Source: Palsa-661 sp035535015 (GTDB lineage Bacteria > Actinomycetota > Acidimicrobiia > Acidimicrobiales > UBA8190). From it: DNA of 64,000 nt. The position numbers and the translations under genes were made by a program. The stretch covers positions 1 to 64,000 of the forward strand of contig DATLQU010000035.1 in assembly GCA_035535015.1 (NCBI GenBank), given 5' to 3'. Under the pieces are notes generated by a model. The model saw only the letters and a list, made by a program, of their open reading frames with translations. It ran no database searches and was not told where the DNA came from. Positions 42,934-51,668 of the stretch are shown piece by piece (positions within the stretch are counted from its first letter, which is position 1; each line of letters begins with the position of its first letter).

Positions 42934-45458
42934 TGCACGTTCACGGTGACCGACGCCCCCGGACCGAGGAGCGAGCTGCTGGCGAACGACCCCCCACTGG
43001 CGATGTAGAAGCCCGAGGGCGTGACCTTGATGACGACCTGGACCGCCTCGGTGGCCGAGCTGTAGCCGACGTGGGTCGAGGGGTTCGTCCATGTGGCGCT
43101 CAGCAGCCAGACGCCGTAGGGCAGGCCGACCAGGGTGTAGGGCGTGCCCGCCGGGACGCTTACGACCTGGGTCACGGTTCCCGTCGAGGTGGCGAAGCTG
43201 CCGCTGTTGGTGGCGGTGAAGACGGCGCTCAGCACCGTCGACCCGACCGGCGAGGCCGAGGTGGTGTAGGTGGCCATACCGAAGCCGTTGAGGGCCACCG
43301 TGGCCAATGTGGTCGAGCCGTTCATGAAGGCCACGCTCCCCTGGGCCGGGCCCCCCGACGCCGCCGTCACCGTGGCCGTCAGCGTGACCGGGCTGTTCCA
43401 GGAGCTCGGGTTGGCGCTGGAGGTGAGCGTCGTGCTCGTGCTCAAGGCGGTGACCTGCTGGGTCAAGGTGGAGGACGTGGAGGCCGCGAAATTGGCGGGC
43501 GACGGCGCGTAGGCAGCCGTCACGCTGTAGCTCCCGCCGGCCAGCCCGGACAGGGTGCAGTCGACGCTGCCCGCCGACAGGCTCAGGCTCACGCAGCCGC
43601 TGATGTCGCTGCCGCCGTTCTTGAAGGTGACCGTCCCGGTGGGGGTGGCCGTCGACGGCGAACTGGCGGCAACGGTGGCCGTCAGGATGGCCGAGGCGCC
43701 GTAGGCGCTGGGATTGGGGTTCGACGTCACCGTGGTCGTGGTGGGGGCGGCCGTGATGGTCTGGGTCTTGGCCCACGAGGTGGAGGATGTCCACTTCCCC
43801 GACGCCTCGTAGGTGGCGGTGATGGAGAGCGAGCCGACGGGCAGGGCCGAGGTGCTGATCGACGCCACCCCGTTGTTCAGCGAGGAGTCGCTGCCGATGA
43901 ACGTTCCTCCGTTGTAGAAGTCCACCGTGCCGGTGACCGGGCTACAACCCCAACCCCCCCAACCCGAGTCGCACGTCACGGTGGCGCTGAGCGTCACGGG
44001 CGAGCCGTAGGTCGCCGTGGACGGCGTCGACAGGGTGGTCGACGTCGAGCAATTGGAGCTGCAGCCCCAGACGAAGTAGGCGTGGCGGCGGTGCTTGCCC
44101 CGAACCTTGCTCGACCAGGTGGCGGTGGTGGTGGACAGATTGAGCGTGGGCATCACCGTCGTGCCCGAGGTCGGGCAGTTGGTGTCGGTCCCGGTACCCG
44201 CCGCGTTCTTCACCGCTGCCGTCACGGCCGCGCCCGACACCAGGCTGGCGCCCTGTTGCACGAAGATCTGGACGGGGACGAGGGGGATGGTGGGTGAGCC
44301 GGTGCCGCCGGCCGTCAGGGTGACGGGCTGGCCGTCGGTGGTGCCCCCGTCCGGCGCGCTCTCGGTGCCGCACGAACCGGCCACCACGTAGTAGCCGGGC
44401 GACCCGGCCATGGGGAAGACACTGGCCGGTGAAGCCGAGACGTAGGGGCTGACCACCAGGTTGCTGCTGTAGAACGACAGGGGCAGGCTGTTGATGTTGG
44501 ACGGCAGAATGGGGTGCACCCCGTCGGCCATGGGGACCGAGTAGACGGCGTTGACCGTGGCCGCCCGGTCGTAGGCGGTGGCCGAGGCGGCACTGGCCCC
44601 CGGCGAGAACGTGATGGACGTGGTGGAGCCGGCGGCCACCGACAGGTTCGACTGTGTCGGCAGGGTGGTCAGGTTCTGTTCGGTCAGGTAGCCGGACAGC
44701 GTGGCGAAGGAGATCGTCCACGTCGTCGGCGAGACGGCCACGTTGGCGAACAACGCACAGCCGCCGGCGCTCGTCGTCACCGTCTGCGGACTTCCCGACG
44801 ACGGCGTGGCCGTCACCGAAACATTGGCGATGGGATTGCCCGTCGCCCCCTGGATGCTGACCAGAATGGATCCGAGCGTCGGATTGATGGCCGAGGCGGG
44901 GACGGCCAACAGGCTGGTCTCCTGCACGAGGAGCTTCGTGGCCGCCGAGGAGCCGCTCAGCCACCAGGTGGCGCCTGCCTTCTGGTCGGTCCAGGTGGCC
45001 CAGATGGTCACCTTCAGCATGGCGCCGGGGTCGCTGGCCGGCGATTGGCACTGCGTGTAGGCGGGGTCGTAGGGAGCCACCTCCCTCTCGAGGAGGTAGG
45101 TCTGACCGGAGCTCAGCACCGGGGTCAGGGCGGTGTCCCCTTGCTGGCCGAGCAGGGTCGAGACGCCCGACGCCAGTTGCTGGTCGAGGGTGGCCGAGGC
45201 GATGGCCGTGGCCTGCTGCTCGTAACGCGAGTTGGCCCCGATCTTGAACGACGTCTGGAGCAGCGATGAGACGGCCGCCAGCACCGTCATCAAGATGGCC
45301 AGGGCGATGATGATCTCGAGGATCGAGAAGCCCCACTCCCGGCGGCCGGCGTCATCGGTCGCCGACCGGGACGAGAGTCTCGTCGATCGCCCTGGAGACA
45401 TGGGGCCGACACGTCCCGACGCCCGGCGCCACCCCCTACGATCACGGTCGATCAGCAA
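42930..45458 (-). CDS. Giant prepilin-like protein with Ig-like repeats
   Basis: 842 residues, several times the size of an ordinary pilin. The prepilin motif EWGFSILEIIIALAILMTVLAA has a cleavage site before FSILE and the conserved Glu at +5. A pilin-like part with LTPVLSSGQTYLLEREVAP runs to about 190. Then come about 650 residues of Thr/Ser-rich beta domains, including several Ig-like repeats (STSTTLSTPSTATYGSPVTLSATV, TTVTSNPNPSAYGASAILTATV, TTLTSSANPSSWNSPVTLTATV are the same theme). It should be exported as a pilus-tip or surface adhesin. A TTG start at 45458 has GGAGTGGGAAC before it; ATG 45401 is possible. It is first in a three-gene overlapping operon. Confidence 0.78.
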   Translation of the reverse strand: MLIDRDRRGWRRASGRVGPMSPGRSTRLSSRSATDDAGRREWGFSILEIIIALAILMTVLAAVSSLLQTSFKIGANSRYEQQATAIASATLDQQLASGVSTLLGQQGDTALTPVLSSGQTYLLEREVAPYDPAYTQCQSPASDPGAMLKVTIWATWTDQKAGATWWLSGSSAATKLLVQETSLLAVPASAINPTLGSILVSIQGATGNPIANVSVTATPSSGSPQTVTTSAGGCALFANVAVSPTTWTISFATLSGYLTEQNLTTLPTQSNLSVAAGSTTSITFSPGASAASATAYDRAATVNAVYSVPMADGVHPILPSNINSLPLSFYSSNLVVSPYVSASPASVFPMAGSPGYYVVAGSCGTESAPDGGTTDGQPVTLTAGGTGSPTIPLVPVQIFVQQGASLVSGAAVTAAVKNAAGTGTDTNCPTSGTTVMPTLNLSTTTATWSSKVRGKHRRHAYFVWGCSSNCSTSTTLSTPSTATYGSPVTLSATVTCDSGWGGWGCSPVTGTVDFYNGGTFIGSDSSLNNGVASISTSALPVGSLSITATYEASGKWTSSTSWAKTQTITAAPTTTTVTSNPNPSAYGASAILTATVAASSPSTATPTGTVTFKNGGSDISGCVSLSLSAGSVDCTLSGLAGGSYSVTAAYAPSPANFAASTSSTLTQQVTALSTSTTLTSSANPSSWNSPVTLTATVTAASGGPAQGSVAFMNGSTTLATVALNGFGMATYTTSASPVGSTVLSAVFTATNSGSFATSTGTVTQVVSVPAGTPYTLVGLPYGVWLLSATWTNPSTHVGYSSATEAVQVVIKVTPSGFYIASGGSFASSSLLGPGASVTVNVQ

Positions 45459-45747
45459 GTTCCCACTCCAAGTGACATCTTAACTACTATCTGTGTAATT
45501 AATAAGGGAAGGCCGTTATCTCGAGCCCGACCCGCGGCTACTTCTTCGGCAGATGCACGGCCGAAGTGAAGAAGACAGGCAGGAATGGACCCGGAGAACG
45601 GGTCCCCGGGGCCCGTCCCCATCGCCGCCGCCACCACCGCCGCCACAGAGTCACCACAGGATCAATGGCCCCGGGCCCCAGGCCCCTGACGCCTGAAGGG
45701 GGCCCTCCTGGCCCGGGACCGCGCCCCCGGCGGCGACGCCGGAAGAT
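45459..45747 (-). promoter_or_regulatory. Intergenic region: pilin-operon promoter and rhamnosidase terminator
   Basis: An AT-rich island at about 45481-45512 stands out from the GC-rich surroundings. On the minus strand TAAGAT (45482-45477) could be a -10 element just before the TTG start. Further right, CTTCGGC (45544-45550) pairs with GCCGAAG (45560-45566), and GGACCC (45587-45592) with GGGTCC (45600-45605). Confidence 0.45.
45670..45717 (-). terminator. Large hairpin after the rhamnosidase gene
   Basis: CCCGGGCC (45670-45677) pairs with GGCCCGGG (45710-45717), with an inner near-complementary GC arm (GGGGCCT against AGGGCCCC on the minus strand). It lies 31 bases after the stop of the leftward rhamnosidase gene. 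Confidence 0.6.
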
Positions 45748-48555
45748 TCAGGCCCGGGCGGTGAAGTGGTAGCTACCGGCCGCCACCGACAGGGTGACCC
45801 GACCTCCGACGGCGCCGACGACGCTCACACCGGCGGCGTGGCCCAGCGGCTTTCCCCCTTCGGTGAGGGCACCGGGACGAGCGGCGGGCAGGTGCACCCG
45901 GGCCGAGGCGTTCGGCGGCAGCACGAGGGCGAGCTCCGTGCTCGATCCCGTCCGGCGCCAGTCGACAGACGCCGTCCCCGCCGGGGTGGGCACCCGGCCG
46001 GAGACATCCAGCCGTCCGGGAGGGGGCCGAACGTCGAGGACGGTGGCCCCGCTCGGGGCCGGTGGCGTACCGGGGGCGACGCCGAGCAGGACCTCCTGCA
46101 TGGCCACCAGGGCGCCCGATCCCCACCCGTGGGACAGGCTGTCGCCGATCAGGTCGCTCGGCGTCCAGGTCTCCCAGGTGAAGGTCCCACCGGCGGCCAC
46201 GATGCGGGCCCATCCGGGGATCCGGCTGTCGGTGAGCAGACGCACGACATCCTGATCGCGGCCCGCCGCGTGCAGGGCCCGGAGCAATTCGAGTCCGTGG
46301 TCGGGGCTGACCGAGATCCCGAGACCGGCCACGTAGGCCCCCACCGCCGTCACCCGGGCCGCGGGCACCACGCCGTAGGCGAGGGCCGAGGCGTTGACCT
46401 GCTGCGAGGCGTGCGGACTGAGCGTCCCGTCCGCCTTCAGGCCGTCCACGTAGACGCCGTCGCCGCGCACGAGGCGGGCGTTGACCGCCGCCATCAGGGC
46501 GGCGGCGCGCAACCCCTGAAGAGTGACCTCCCCGTCGTCACCGAGGACGCCGGCCACCTGGCCCATCCGGTGGAAGGCGTTCACCGCCATCACGTTGATG
46601 GTGGTGTCGGCCACGGTGTCGAGGTCGTAGCCGTAGAGGGGATCGCCGTTACTGCCGAGCGAGAGCCCGGTGACCAGTCCCGTGGTCCGGTCCATGTGAC
46701 CGGCCAGGTAGTTGCCGATGTTCTGCAGCGTCGTCTGCAGCGACGCCAGCGTGTCGACGTCCCCCGTGTTCAGGTAGTAACGCCACACCCACTCGGGATA
46801 GAGCTCGGTGAAGGTGGGGAAGTCCCGGGCCCCGTCGCCGTTGGGATAGACGGCGTTGACCCGGCCGTCGGGCCAGTAGCGCCTCTGCGACCGGGCGAAG
46901 TCCCGCAGCCCCTGCCCGGTCAGGTTCTGTTCGCCGAAGGCCCGCATCACGACCTGGGACTCGGTGGCCCCGTCCCACAGGAAAGGGCCCTTCTCCCGGG
47001 TGGGCGTGTCGATGAACTGCTCCTGCGAGGTGTAGAGCGCCGAGCGGCGGGTGAGCGCCCAGACGTCGTTCAGCATCGGGACCGAGGATGCGAAGGTGGC
47101 GTCCGGGACACGGGGCATGGCCGCGTGCCGGGCCACCAGCGTGACCTGGGATCGGCCCAGGGCCTCACCCGGATCGTCGATCTGCAGGTAGCGGAAGCCG
47201 AGGAAGGTGAAGGGCAGGAACGTCTGTGCGCCGTGGCGCTGGACATAGGAGAAGCTCAGATCGGTCCCCTGGGTCCCGTGCACGGTGGAGACGTGGCCGT
47301 CGGCATCGAGCAGGTAGCCGACGTGCATGGGAACCATCCGCCCGCTGACTCCGTGGCGGAACGTGACCGCCGGGCGACCGGCGTAGACCTTTCCGAAGTC
47401 GACCACCACGGCACCGCCGGCGAGCGTTTTCACCGACACCGGCGCCACCGGCTCTTCGACGATCCGACTCCGCTGGGCGACGAGCTGTGTGAAAGGAGCG
47501 GTGCCCACGGGACCGAGAACGGCCGGGGCCGTCCAGCCGCGGTCGTCGAAGCCGCCATCGGACCATCGCAGCGGCGCCGCCCGGCCGTCGATGTTTTCCA
47601 CGAAGTCGTTCCCGTCGGTGTTCCGGTAGCCGCCGGGCAGCCATTCGCCGGGGTGCTCACGCCAGGTGCCGTCGGTGGCGATCACCTGGTGACTGCCGTC
47701 GGTGAAGTGGACCGACAGATGCACCAACAGGCCCGGGGCGGACTCCGGTCGGCCCTGGCCGGCGCCGTACCAGCGATGGAGCACCCCGATGCCGTTGTCG
47801 GCCCCGGGCCGGATATGGGCGGTCACGTCGGTGGCCTGGACGTAACTCTCGTCGGGGTAGGAGAAACTCGGCCCGCTGTCGACCTCCGTCCCGTTGATCC
47901 ACAACTGGTACTTGTGAGCGGCGGCCACGAACGCCGTGGCCCGGGCCACCGCCTTGGACGGCACCCGTCTGGTCGTCCGCACGTAGGTGTGCCTGTCCGG
48001 TTGAGGATCGGCGACCGCCGGCTGCAACCACTGCGCCCGCCAGTCCCCGTCGCGCAGCCCGGTGGTGAACGAGGCCGGGGCCGAGAACGCGCTCCATCCT
48101 CCGGGGCCACGGGTGGACAGACGCCACTGGTAGGCGGTGTCGGCCGACAGAGGCCGGCCGCCATAGCGGACGAAGGCCTGGCGGGCCGAGCTCACCTGGG
48201 CGCTGTCCCAGATCGTGCGCGGAGCCCGCGTCCGGCTCGTCGTGCTCACCACGATCCGGTACCCGATCTGCCGGGCCCCCCGGCGGCCGTCGTCCATCTC
48301 CCAGGCGAAGAGCACCTCGTCGGGGTCGGCGCCGACGGTGCCCGCCACCCCGTTCACCGTCAACCGTCGCGGCGCCGACGGTGCCCCGGTGGAGGCCGGA
48401 TCCGGAACCGACGCCCCCACCAGCCGGGGATGCACCGGCGTCGTCGGGGATGCCATCGACGGAAGCGCCACCGTCACCGCCGTCGCCCGGGCGCTGTTGG
48501 CCAGGAACGTCCGGCGGTCCGACCGGTCCGGCGCCCGGTCCGACCCCGCGCTCAC
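45748..48555 (-). CDS. Glycoside hydrolase family 78 alpha-L-rhamnosidase
   Basis: 935 residues. After a Tat-like N-terminus (SDRRTFLANSARATAV) there is a fibronectin-like part (YQWRLSTRGPGGWSAFSAPASFTTG) and beta domains (FVAAAHKYQLWINGTEVDSGPSFSYPD in parts, WREHPGEW). The (alpha/alpha)6 catalytic domain has DTPTREKGPFLWDGATESQV, which contains the acidic residues used by GH78, and TFTWETWTPSD near the end. It removes terminal rhamnose from glycans or glycosides. GTG 48555 overlaps the stop of the NHL-repeat gene as GTGA, so the two are coupled. Export is expected from the signal. Confidence 0.9.
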   Translation of the reverse strand: MSAGSDRAPDRSDRRTFLANSARATAVTVALPSMASPTTPVHPRLVGASVPDPASTGAPSAPRRLTVNGVAGTVGADPDEVLFAWEMDDGRRGARQIGYRIVVSTTSRTRAPRTIWDSAQVSSARQAFVRYGGRPLSADTAYQWRLSTRGPGGWSAFSAPASFTTGLRDGDWRAQWLQPAVADPQPDRHTYVRTTRRVPSKAVARATAFVAAAHKYQLWINGTEVDSGPSFSYPDESYVQATDVTAHIRPGADNGIGVLHRWYGAGQGRPESAPGLLVHLSVHFTDGSHQVIATDGTWREHPGEWLPGGYRNTDGNDFVENIDGRAAPLRWSDGGFDDRGWTAPAVLGPVGTAPFTQLVAQRSRIVEEPVAPVSVKTLAGGAVVVDFGKVYAGRPAVTFRHGVSGRMVPMHVGYLLDADGHVSTVHGTQGTDLSFSYVQRHGAQTFLPFTFLGFRYLQIDDPGEALGRSQVTLVARHAAMPRVPDATFASSVPMLNDVWALTRRSALYTSQEQFIDTPTREKGPFLWDGATESQVVMRAFGEQNLTGQGLRDFARSQRRYWPDGRVNAVYPNGDGARDFPTFTELYPEWVWRYYLNTGDVDTLASLQTTLQNIGNYLAGHMDRTTGLVTGLSLGSNGDPLYGYDLDTVADTTINVMAVNAFHRMGQVAGVLGDDGEVTLQGLRAAALMAAVNARLVRGDGVYVDGLKADGTLSPHASQQVNASALAYGVVPAARVTAVGAYVAGLGISVSPDHGLELLRALHAAGRDQDVVRLLTDSRIPGWARIVAAGGTFTWETWTPSDLIGDSLSHGWGSGALVAMQEVLLGVAPGTPPAPSGATVLDVRPPPGRLDVSGRVPTPAGTASVDWRRTGSSTELALVLPPNASARVHLPAARPGALTEGGKPLGHAAGVSVVGAVGGRVTLSVAAGSYHFTARA

Positions 48556-49844
48556 GGTCCCGCGATCCGCCGGACGCGGTTGGCGCCCTGATCGCTGAAA
48601 TAGATCGACCCACCGGGTCCGGCGGCGACCCCGTAGGGGTAGACGAGCCGGGTCGAGATCCACTTCGTCCCGTCGCCCGCCGGCCCGGCACCACCCACAG
48701 GGAGCATCCCGGCCAGCGTGTACATGTCCCCGCCGATCACCCGGCGGCCGAACACCGTGGCGTCGTGGGCCGCCACCTCCCGGATGGACCGCTCGTCGCT
48801 GTCGGCGATGAAGAGGTCGCCGGCGCCGTCGACGGCCAGACCGGTCGGAAAGTTCAGGTCGGCGGCCGGTCCGGCGGCCGACAGGCCGTCGTTCAGGTAG
48901 TCGCTGTGTGCACCTTGTCCGGCCACGGTGCCGATGTTCCCGGCGGCGATGGGCACGTCATAGAACGTCCCCGTCGTCACCGGCACCTCCCGGACGTCAC
49001 AGTTCCCCTGGTCGGCGATCAGGAGGTCTCCGGCTCCGTCGACCGCCACCGCCGTGGGTGCCCACAATTCGGCCTTCGCCGCCGGCCCCGCGTCGCCGGC
49101 ATCCCCGCACACACCCGTCCCGGCCACCGTGTAGAGGTGCCCGGCCCGTCGTCCACCACCCCCCGCCGAGGAGGAGGCGGGGCCGTTGGGGACCTCCTGC
49201 ACCCGGCAGTTGCCGGTGTCGGCGATGAAGAGATCACCTTCGGCGTCGACGGCGACACCACGAGGCTCGTCGAGCAGCGCCGAGCGAGCCGGTCTCCCGT
49301 CGGCGCTCGAGCCGGCCGCCCCGGTGCCGGCCAGCGAGACGAGCCGGCCCGCCGTCACCGCCACGGCGAAGTTCCGACCGGAGACGGCGGGAAGCTCGAG
49401 GACCCGGTTGCCCGACGCATCGGCGATCAGGAGGTCGCCCCGGGCGTCGAAGGCCACGGCTGTGGGGTCGACCAGAGCCACCTCCGACGAACCCGACGCC
49501 GGGTGCCGGCCGCAGCCCATACCGGCCACCGTGTAGATCCGTCCCGGCCGCATGGCCCGGCCGAAGTGCCTCCCGGCACGGGCCGCCATCATCCGGATCC
49601 GACAATTCCCGCTGTCGGCCACGGCGATGTCACCGGCCGAGTCCACGGCGATACCCGTTGGGGCGTCCAGCTCGGCGCCCCGAGCCGGGCCGCCGTCACC
49701 CCGGCCACCGGCGGCGCCGGTGCCGGCCACGGCTGTCACCTTCGGGGCTCCCGGAGAGGCGGAGGCGACCGCCGGCATGGCGAGCGCCAACAGGATGGTC
49801 ACGCATCCGGCACCGAAGACCGCTGGCCTGACCACCACGTGCAT
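48552..49844 (-). CDS. Secreted NHL-repeat (beta-propeller) protein
   Basis: 430 residues. A signal peptide (GCVTILLALAMPAVASAS) is followed by about six NHL-type blades: repeats of L-x-x-P-x-G-[VI]-A-V-D-x-x-G-D-L-[FL]-I-A-D-x-G-N-x-R-[VI] (for example LDAPTGIAVDSAGDIAVADSG and LDEPRGVAVDAEGDLFIADTG), each with a TVAGTG strand between. Such propellers bind ligands or proteins at the cell surface. ATG 49844 gives the signal peptide at once; longer frames upstream lack one. It is coupled to the rhamnosidase, suggesting joint action on a rhamnose-containing surface glycan (inference). Confidence 0.85.
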   Translation of the reverse strand: MHVVVRPAVFGAGCVTILLALAMPAVASASPGAPKVTAVAGTGAAGGRGDGGPARGAELDAPTGIAVDSAGDIAVADSGNCRIRMMAARAGRHFGRAMRPGRIYTVAGMGCGRHPASGSSEVALVDPTAVAFDARGDLLIADASGNRVLELPAVSGRNFAVAVTAGRLVSLAGTGAAGSSADGRPARSALLDEPRGVAVDAEGDLFIADTGNCRVQEVPNGPASSSAGGGGRRAGHLYTVAGTGVCGDAGDAGPAAKAELWAPTAVAVDGAGDLLIADQGNCDVREVPVTTGTFYDVPIAAGNIGTVAGQGAHSDYLNDGLSAAGPAADLNFPTGLAVDGAGDLFIADSDERSIREVAAHDATVFGRRVIGGDMYTLAGMLPVGGAGPAGDGTKWISTRLVYPYGVAAGPGGSIYFSDQGANRVRRIAGP

Positions 49845-50229
49845 GGGCACCCCCGGGGCCGCATCCTTGCACGCGTCGCCCTGCCACCTCGACACGTTGC
49901 GCGCAGACAGTCCCGACCGGCTCACACGCACGCGCCAGGAGCGCCGGTTTACACAGTTGTCATCAGTTGGACCCATTGTGTTTACGACCCACCCGTACTG
50001 TGCCGGTACCGGCAGCTGAGGGGCTGCGGGAACCGCACCGCCGAAGGGGCTTGGCGACAGGTGTGCCCCCCGCACCCAGAGTTCGCCAGCCCCTTCGGCG
50101 CGTGCCCCGAGCACGGCGATCCGCTCGGAGCTACCCTCGGGACAGGCGACGGGACCCGGAAGCATTTCCCGTGCGCCGCCGGGGGGGCCGGGCAGGGGAT
50201 CGCTCTCCCCTGCCGCGGGCTCGAACAGA
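49845..50229 (-). other. Structured intergenic region upstream of the NHL-rhamnosidase operon
   Basis: A long gap without a gene. GCCGAAGGGGCTTGGCGA (50040-50057) and TCGCCAGCCCCTTCGGC (50083-50099) form a 17-bp stem with one bulged base. CCGAGC (50109-50114) with GCTCGG (50125-50130), and nearby CCCGAG/CTCGGG arms, offer more pairing. An AT-rich patch at about 49950-49985 may be the promoter of the NHL operon. The structure could be an untranslated regulatory leader, a small RNA or part of the upstream gene's transcription end; no known riboswitch consensus was matched. Confidence 0.45.
50191..50214 (-). terminator. Hairpin terminator of the adenylate cyclase gene
   Basis: GGCAGGGGA (50191-50199) pairs perfectly with TCCCCTGCC (50206-50214) around a 6-base loop, 16 bases past the leftward stop codon. 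Confidence 0.7.
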
Positions 50230-51321
50230 TCAGTCGGCCGTCTCCGGGCCGGCGATGACGCTGTAGGCGAGCACCGGCTCGTCGAAACCCTTCAGCTGCC
50301 GACGTCCGGCGCCCTCGAAGACCAGACCGCGGCCCGAGGCGGCGCGCCGGACGTTCTCGTCGGCCAGCACTTCGCCCGGAATGGCCAGGTCGGCCAGCCG
50401 GCTGGCCAGGTTGACGACTTCCCCGTAGTAGTCCCCCTGCCGGGCCAGCACGTCACCGAAGGCCAGGCCACCACGGGGCTGGATCCCTTCATCGAGGAAT
50501 TCGGTCATCAGCGCCAGCGCCAACTCGCAGCCGGCCACGGGATCGATGGCCACGAACATGACCTCGTCGCCGATGTGCTTGATGATCCGACCCCCGTACT
50601 CCGAGGCCACCCGGAAGGCCCGGGTCTCGAATTGGCCGATGAAAGCGCTCAGCTCCCGGGTGGCCATCCGGTGGGACAGGGGCGTGAATCCGACCAGGTC
50701 GACGAAACCTACCGCCACCCGGAACAGCGCCCGGTCGCTCACGTGCGCCTGGGCCAACCGTTGCCGGTCCACCCCGTCACGCAGAAGATGAACGAAGACG
50801 GCACCGAGCCCCGCCCCCAATTCGAGCGCCTTCATCGCCGCCGACGAGCTCTTCTCGGCCAGTTGCAGGGGGTCGGCGCCTCCTTCGGCCAGCTCGACCT
50901 CGACGTTCTGGACGTAGAAGCTGATCGCCGCGTCGGCGATCCTCGACAGTGCGCTGCCGACGACCTGCAGAAGCTCGTCTCCCTCCTTGTCGGTGAAGAG
51001 GTCCATCGTGGTCAGGGAGCGGACGAAACTCGCGTCGGCCGACGAGAACATCGGCGCCTCCGACCCCGGCACCTCGACTCCGAGGGACCGCCAGATGCCG
51101 AGCACCTCCTCGACAGGGGCCCCCGTCCGCTCGGCCACGTCGTGGGCGGTCAGGCCCTCGGCGGCGGCGAAAACCAGGTCGGCGCCCAGGCCGACGAGGC
51201 CCGATCGGGCCTCGGCCTCGGCGACCTGCTCCTCGGTGGCCCCCAGAGAGACGAGGAAGGCGACCAGACTGGGGGTGGCCGCACACGACGGATCGACCGG
51301 GACCGGGGCTCTTCTCTGCAC
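50230..51321 (-). CDS. Class III adenylate/guanylate cyclase (Rv1264-like)
   Basis: 363 residues, no membrane segment. The N-terminal helical region (about 15-190: LVSLGATEEQVAEAEARSG, LTAHDVAERTGAPVEEVLGIWRSLG) matches the pH-sensing regulatory domain of Rv1264-type cyclases. The catalytic domain has metal-binding Asp208 (GFVDLVGFTPL) and Asp252 (IGDEVMF), purine-contact Lys249, and transition-state Asn304 and Arg308 (YYGEVVNLASRL). All key residues are kept, so it should make cAMP. GTG 51321 is the chosen start, without a clear ribosome site. It is divergent from the Smr gene, and a hairpin terminator follows. Confidence 0.88.
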   Translation of the reverse strand: MQRRAPVPVDPSCAATPSLVAFLVSLGATEEQVAEAEARSGLVGLGADLVFAAAEGLTAHDVAERTGAPVEEVLGIWRSLGVEVPGSEAPMFSSADASFVRSLTTMDLFTDKEGDELLQVVGSALSRIADAAISFYVQNVEVELAEGGADPLQLAEKSSSAAMKALELGAGLGAVFVHLLRDGVDRQRLAQAHVSDRALFRVAVGFVDLVGFTPLSHRMATRELSAFIGQFETRAFRVASEYGGRIIKHIGDEVMFVAIDPVAGCELALALMTEFLDEGIQPRGGLAFGDVLARQGDYYGEVVNLASRLADLAIPGEVLADENVRRAASGRGLVFEGAGRRQLKGFDEPVLAYSVIAGPETAD

Positions 51322-51384
51322 GGGACAAGCTTGGCACCGGCGGCCGGTGGCGCGGGCCCGCCCGGGCCAGACTGGTTGGGGGGG

Positions 51385-51648
51385 GTGCGGCCCGTGAAGC
51401 TCAAGCTCGACCTGCACGACATCTACAACCGGGGGTCCGACATCGACAAGGCTCTCCGGGACATCATCGACGAAGCCGTCCGGACGAAAGCCACCCTGGT
51501 GGAGATCATTCCGGGCAAGGGATCGGGCCAACTGAAGAAGCGGGTCCTGCGCTTTCTCGACACCAAGGAGATGAAGGCCATCTACCACCGGGTGGAGAAG
51601 GATTCGAACAACTTCGGACGCGTCTTCGTCCACTTCCGCTGGAAGTGA
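51385..51648 (+). CDS. Smr-domain protein
   Basis: 87 residues. LKLDLHDIYNRGSDIDKALRDIIDEAV, VEIIPGKGSGQLKKRVLRFL and the final YHRVEKDSNNFGRVFVHF show the Smr (small MutS-related) fold with the LDLHG/HGKGSG-type motifs. Here HG is changed to HD and the second motif reads PGKGSG. Smr domains cut or bind nucleic acid. Standalone forms of this size exist, but their role is not settled. GTG 51385 or GTG 51394 could be the start. It lies 20 bases before the crotonase gene. Confidence 0.75.
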   Translation: MRPVKLKLDLHDIYNRGSDIDKALRDIIDEAVRTKATLVEIIPGKGSGQLKKRVLRFLDTKEMKAIYHRVEKDSNNFGRVFVHFRWK

Positions 51649-51668
51649 CGGACGAGAGAGGGACTGCC

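Noticed and set aside
45766..48591. A 941-residue open frame on the plus strand opposite the rhamnosidase gene
   Set aside because: It is a mirror frame of GC-rich coding DNA: no motifs, no ribosome site, and composition dominated by Gly/Arg/His/Val. The minus-strand GH78 gene explains the region.
49845..50229. Cyclic di-AMP (ydaO) or cobalamin riboswitch
   Set aside because: The conserved core sequences of these classes are not present on either strand, although the region is highly structured.
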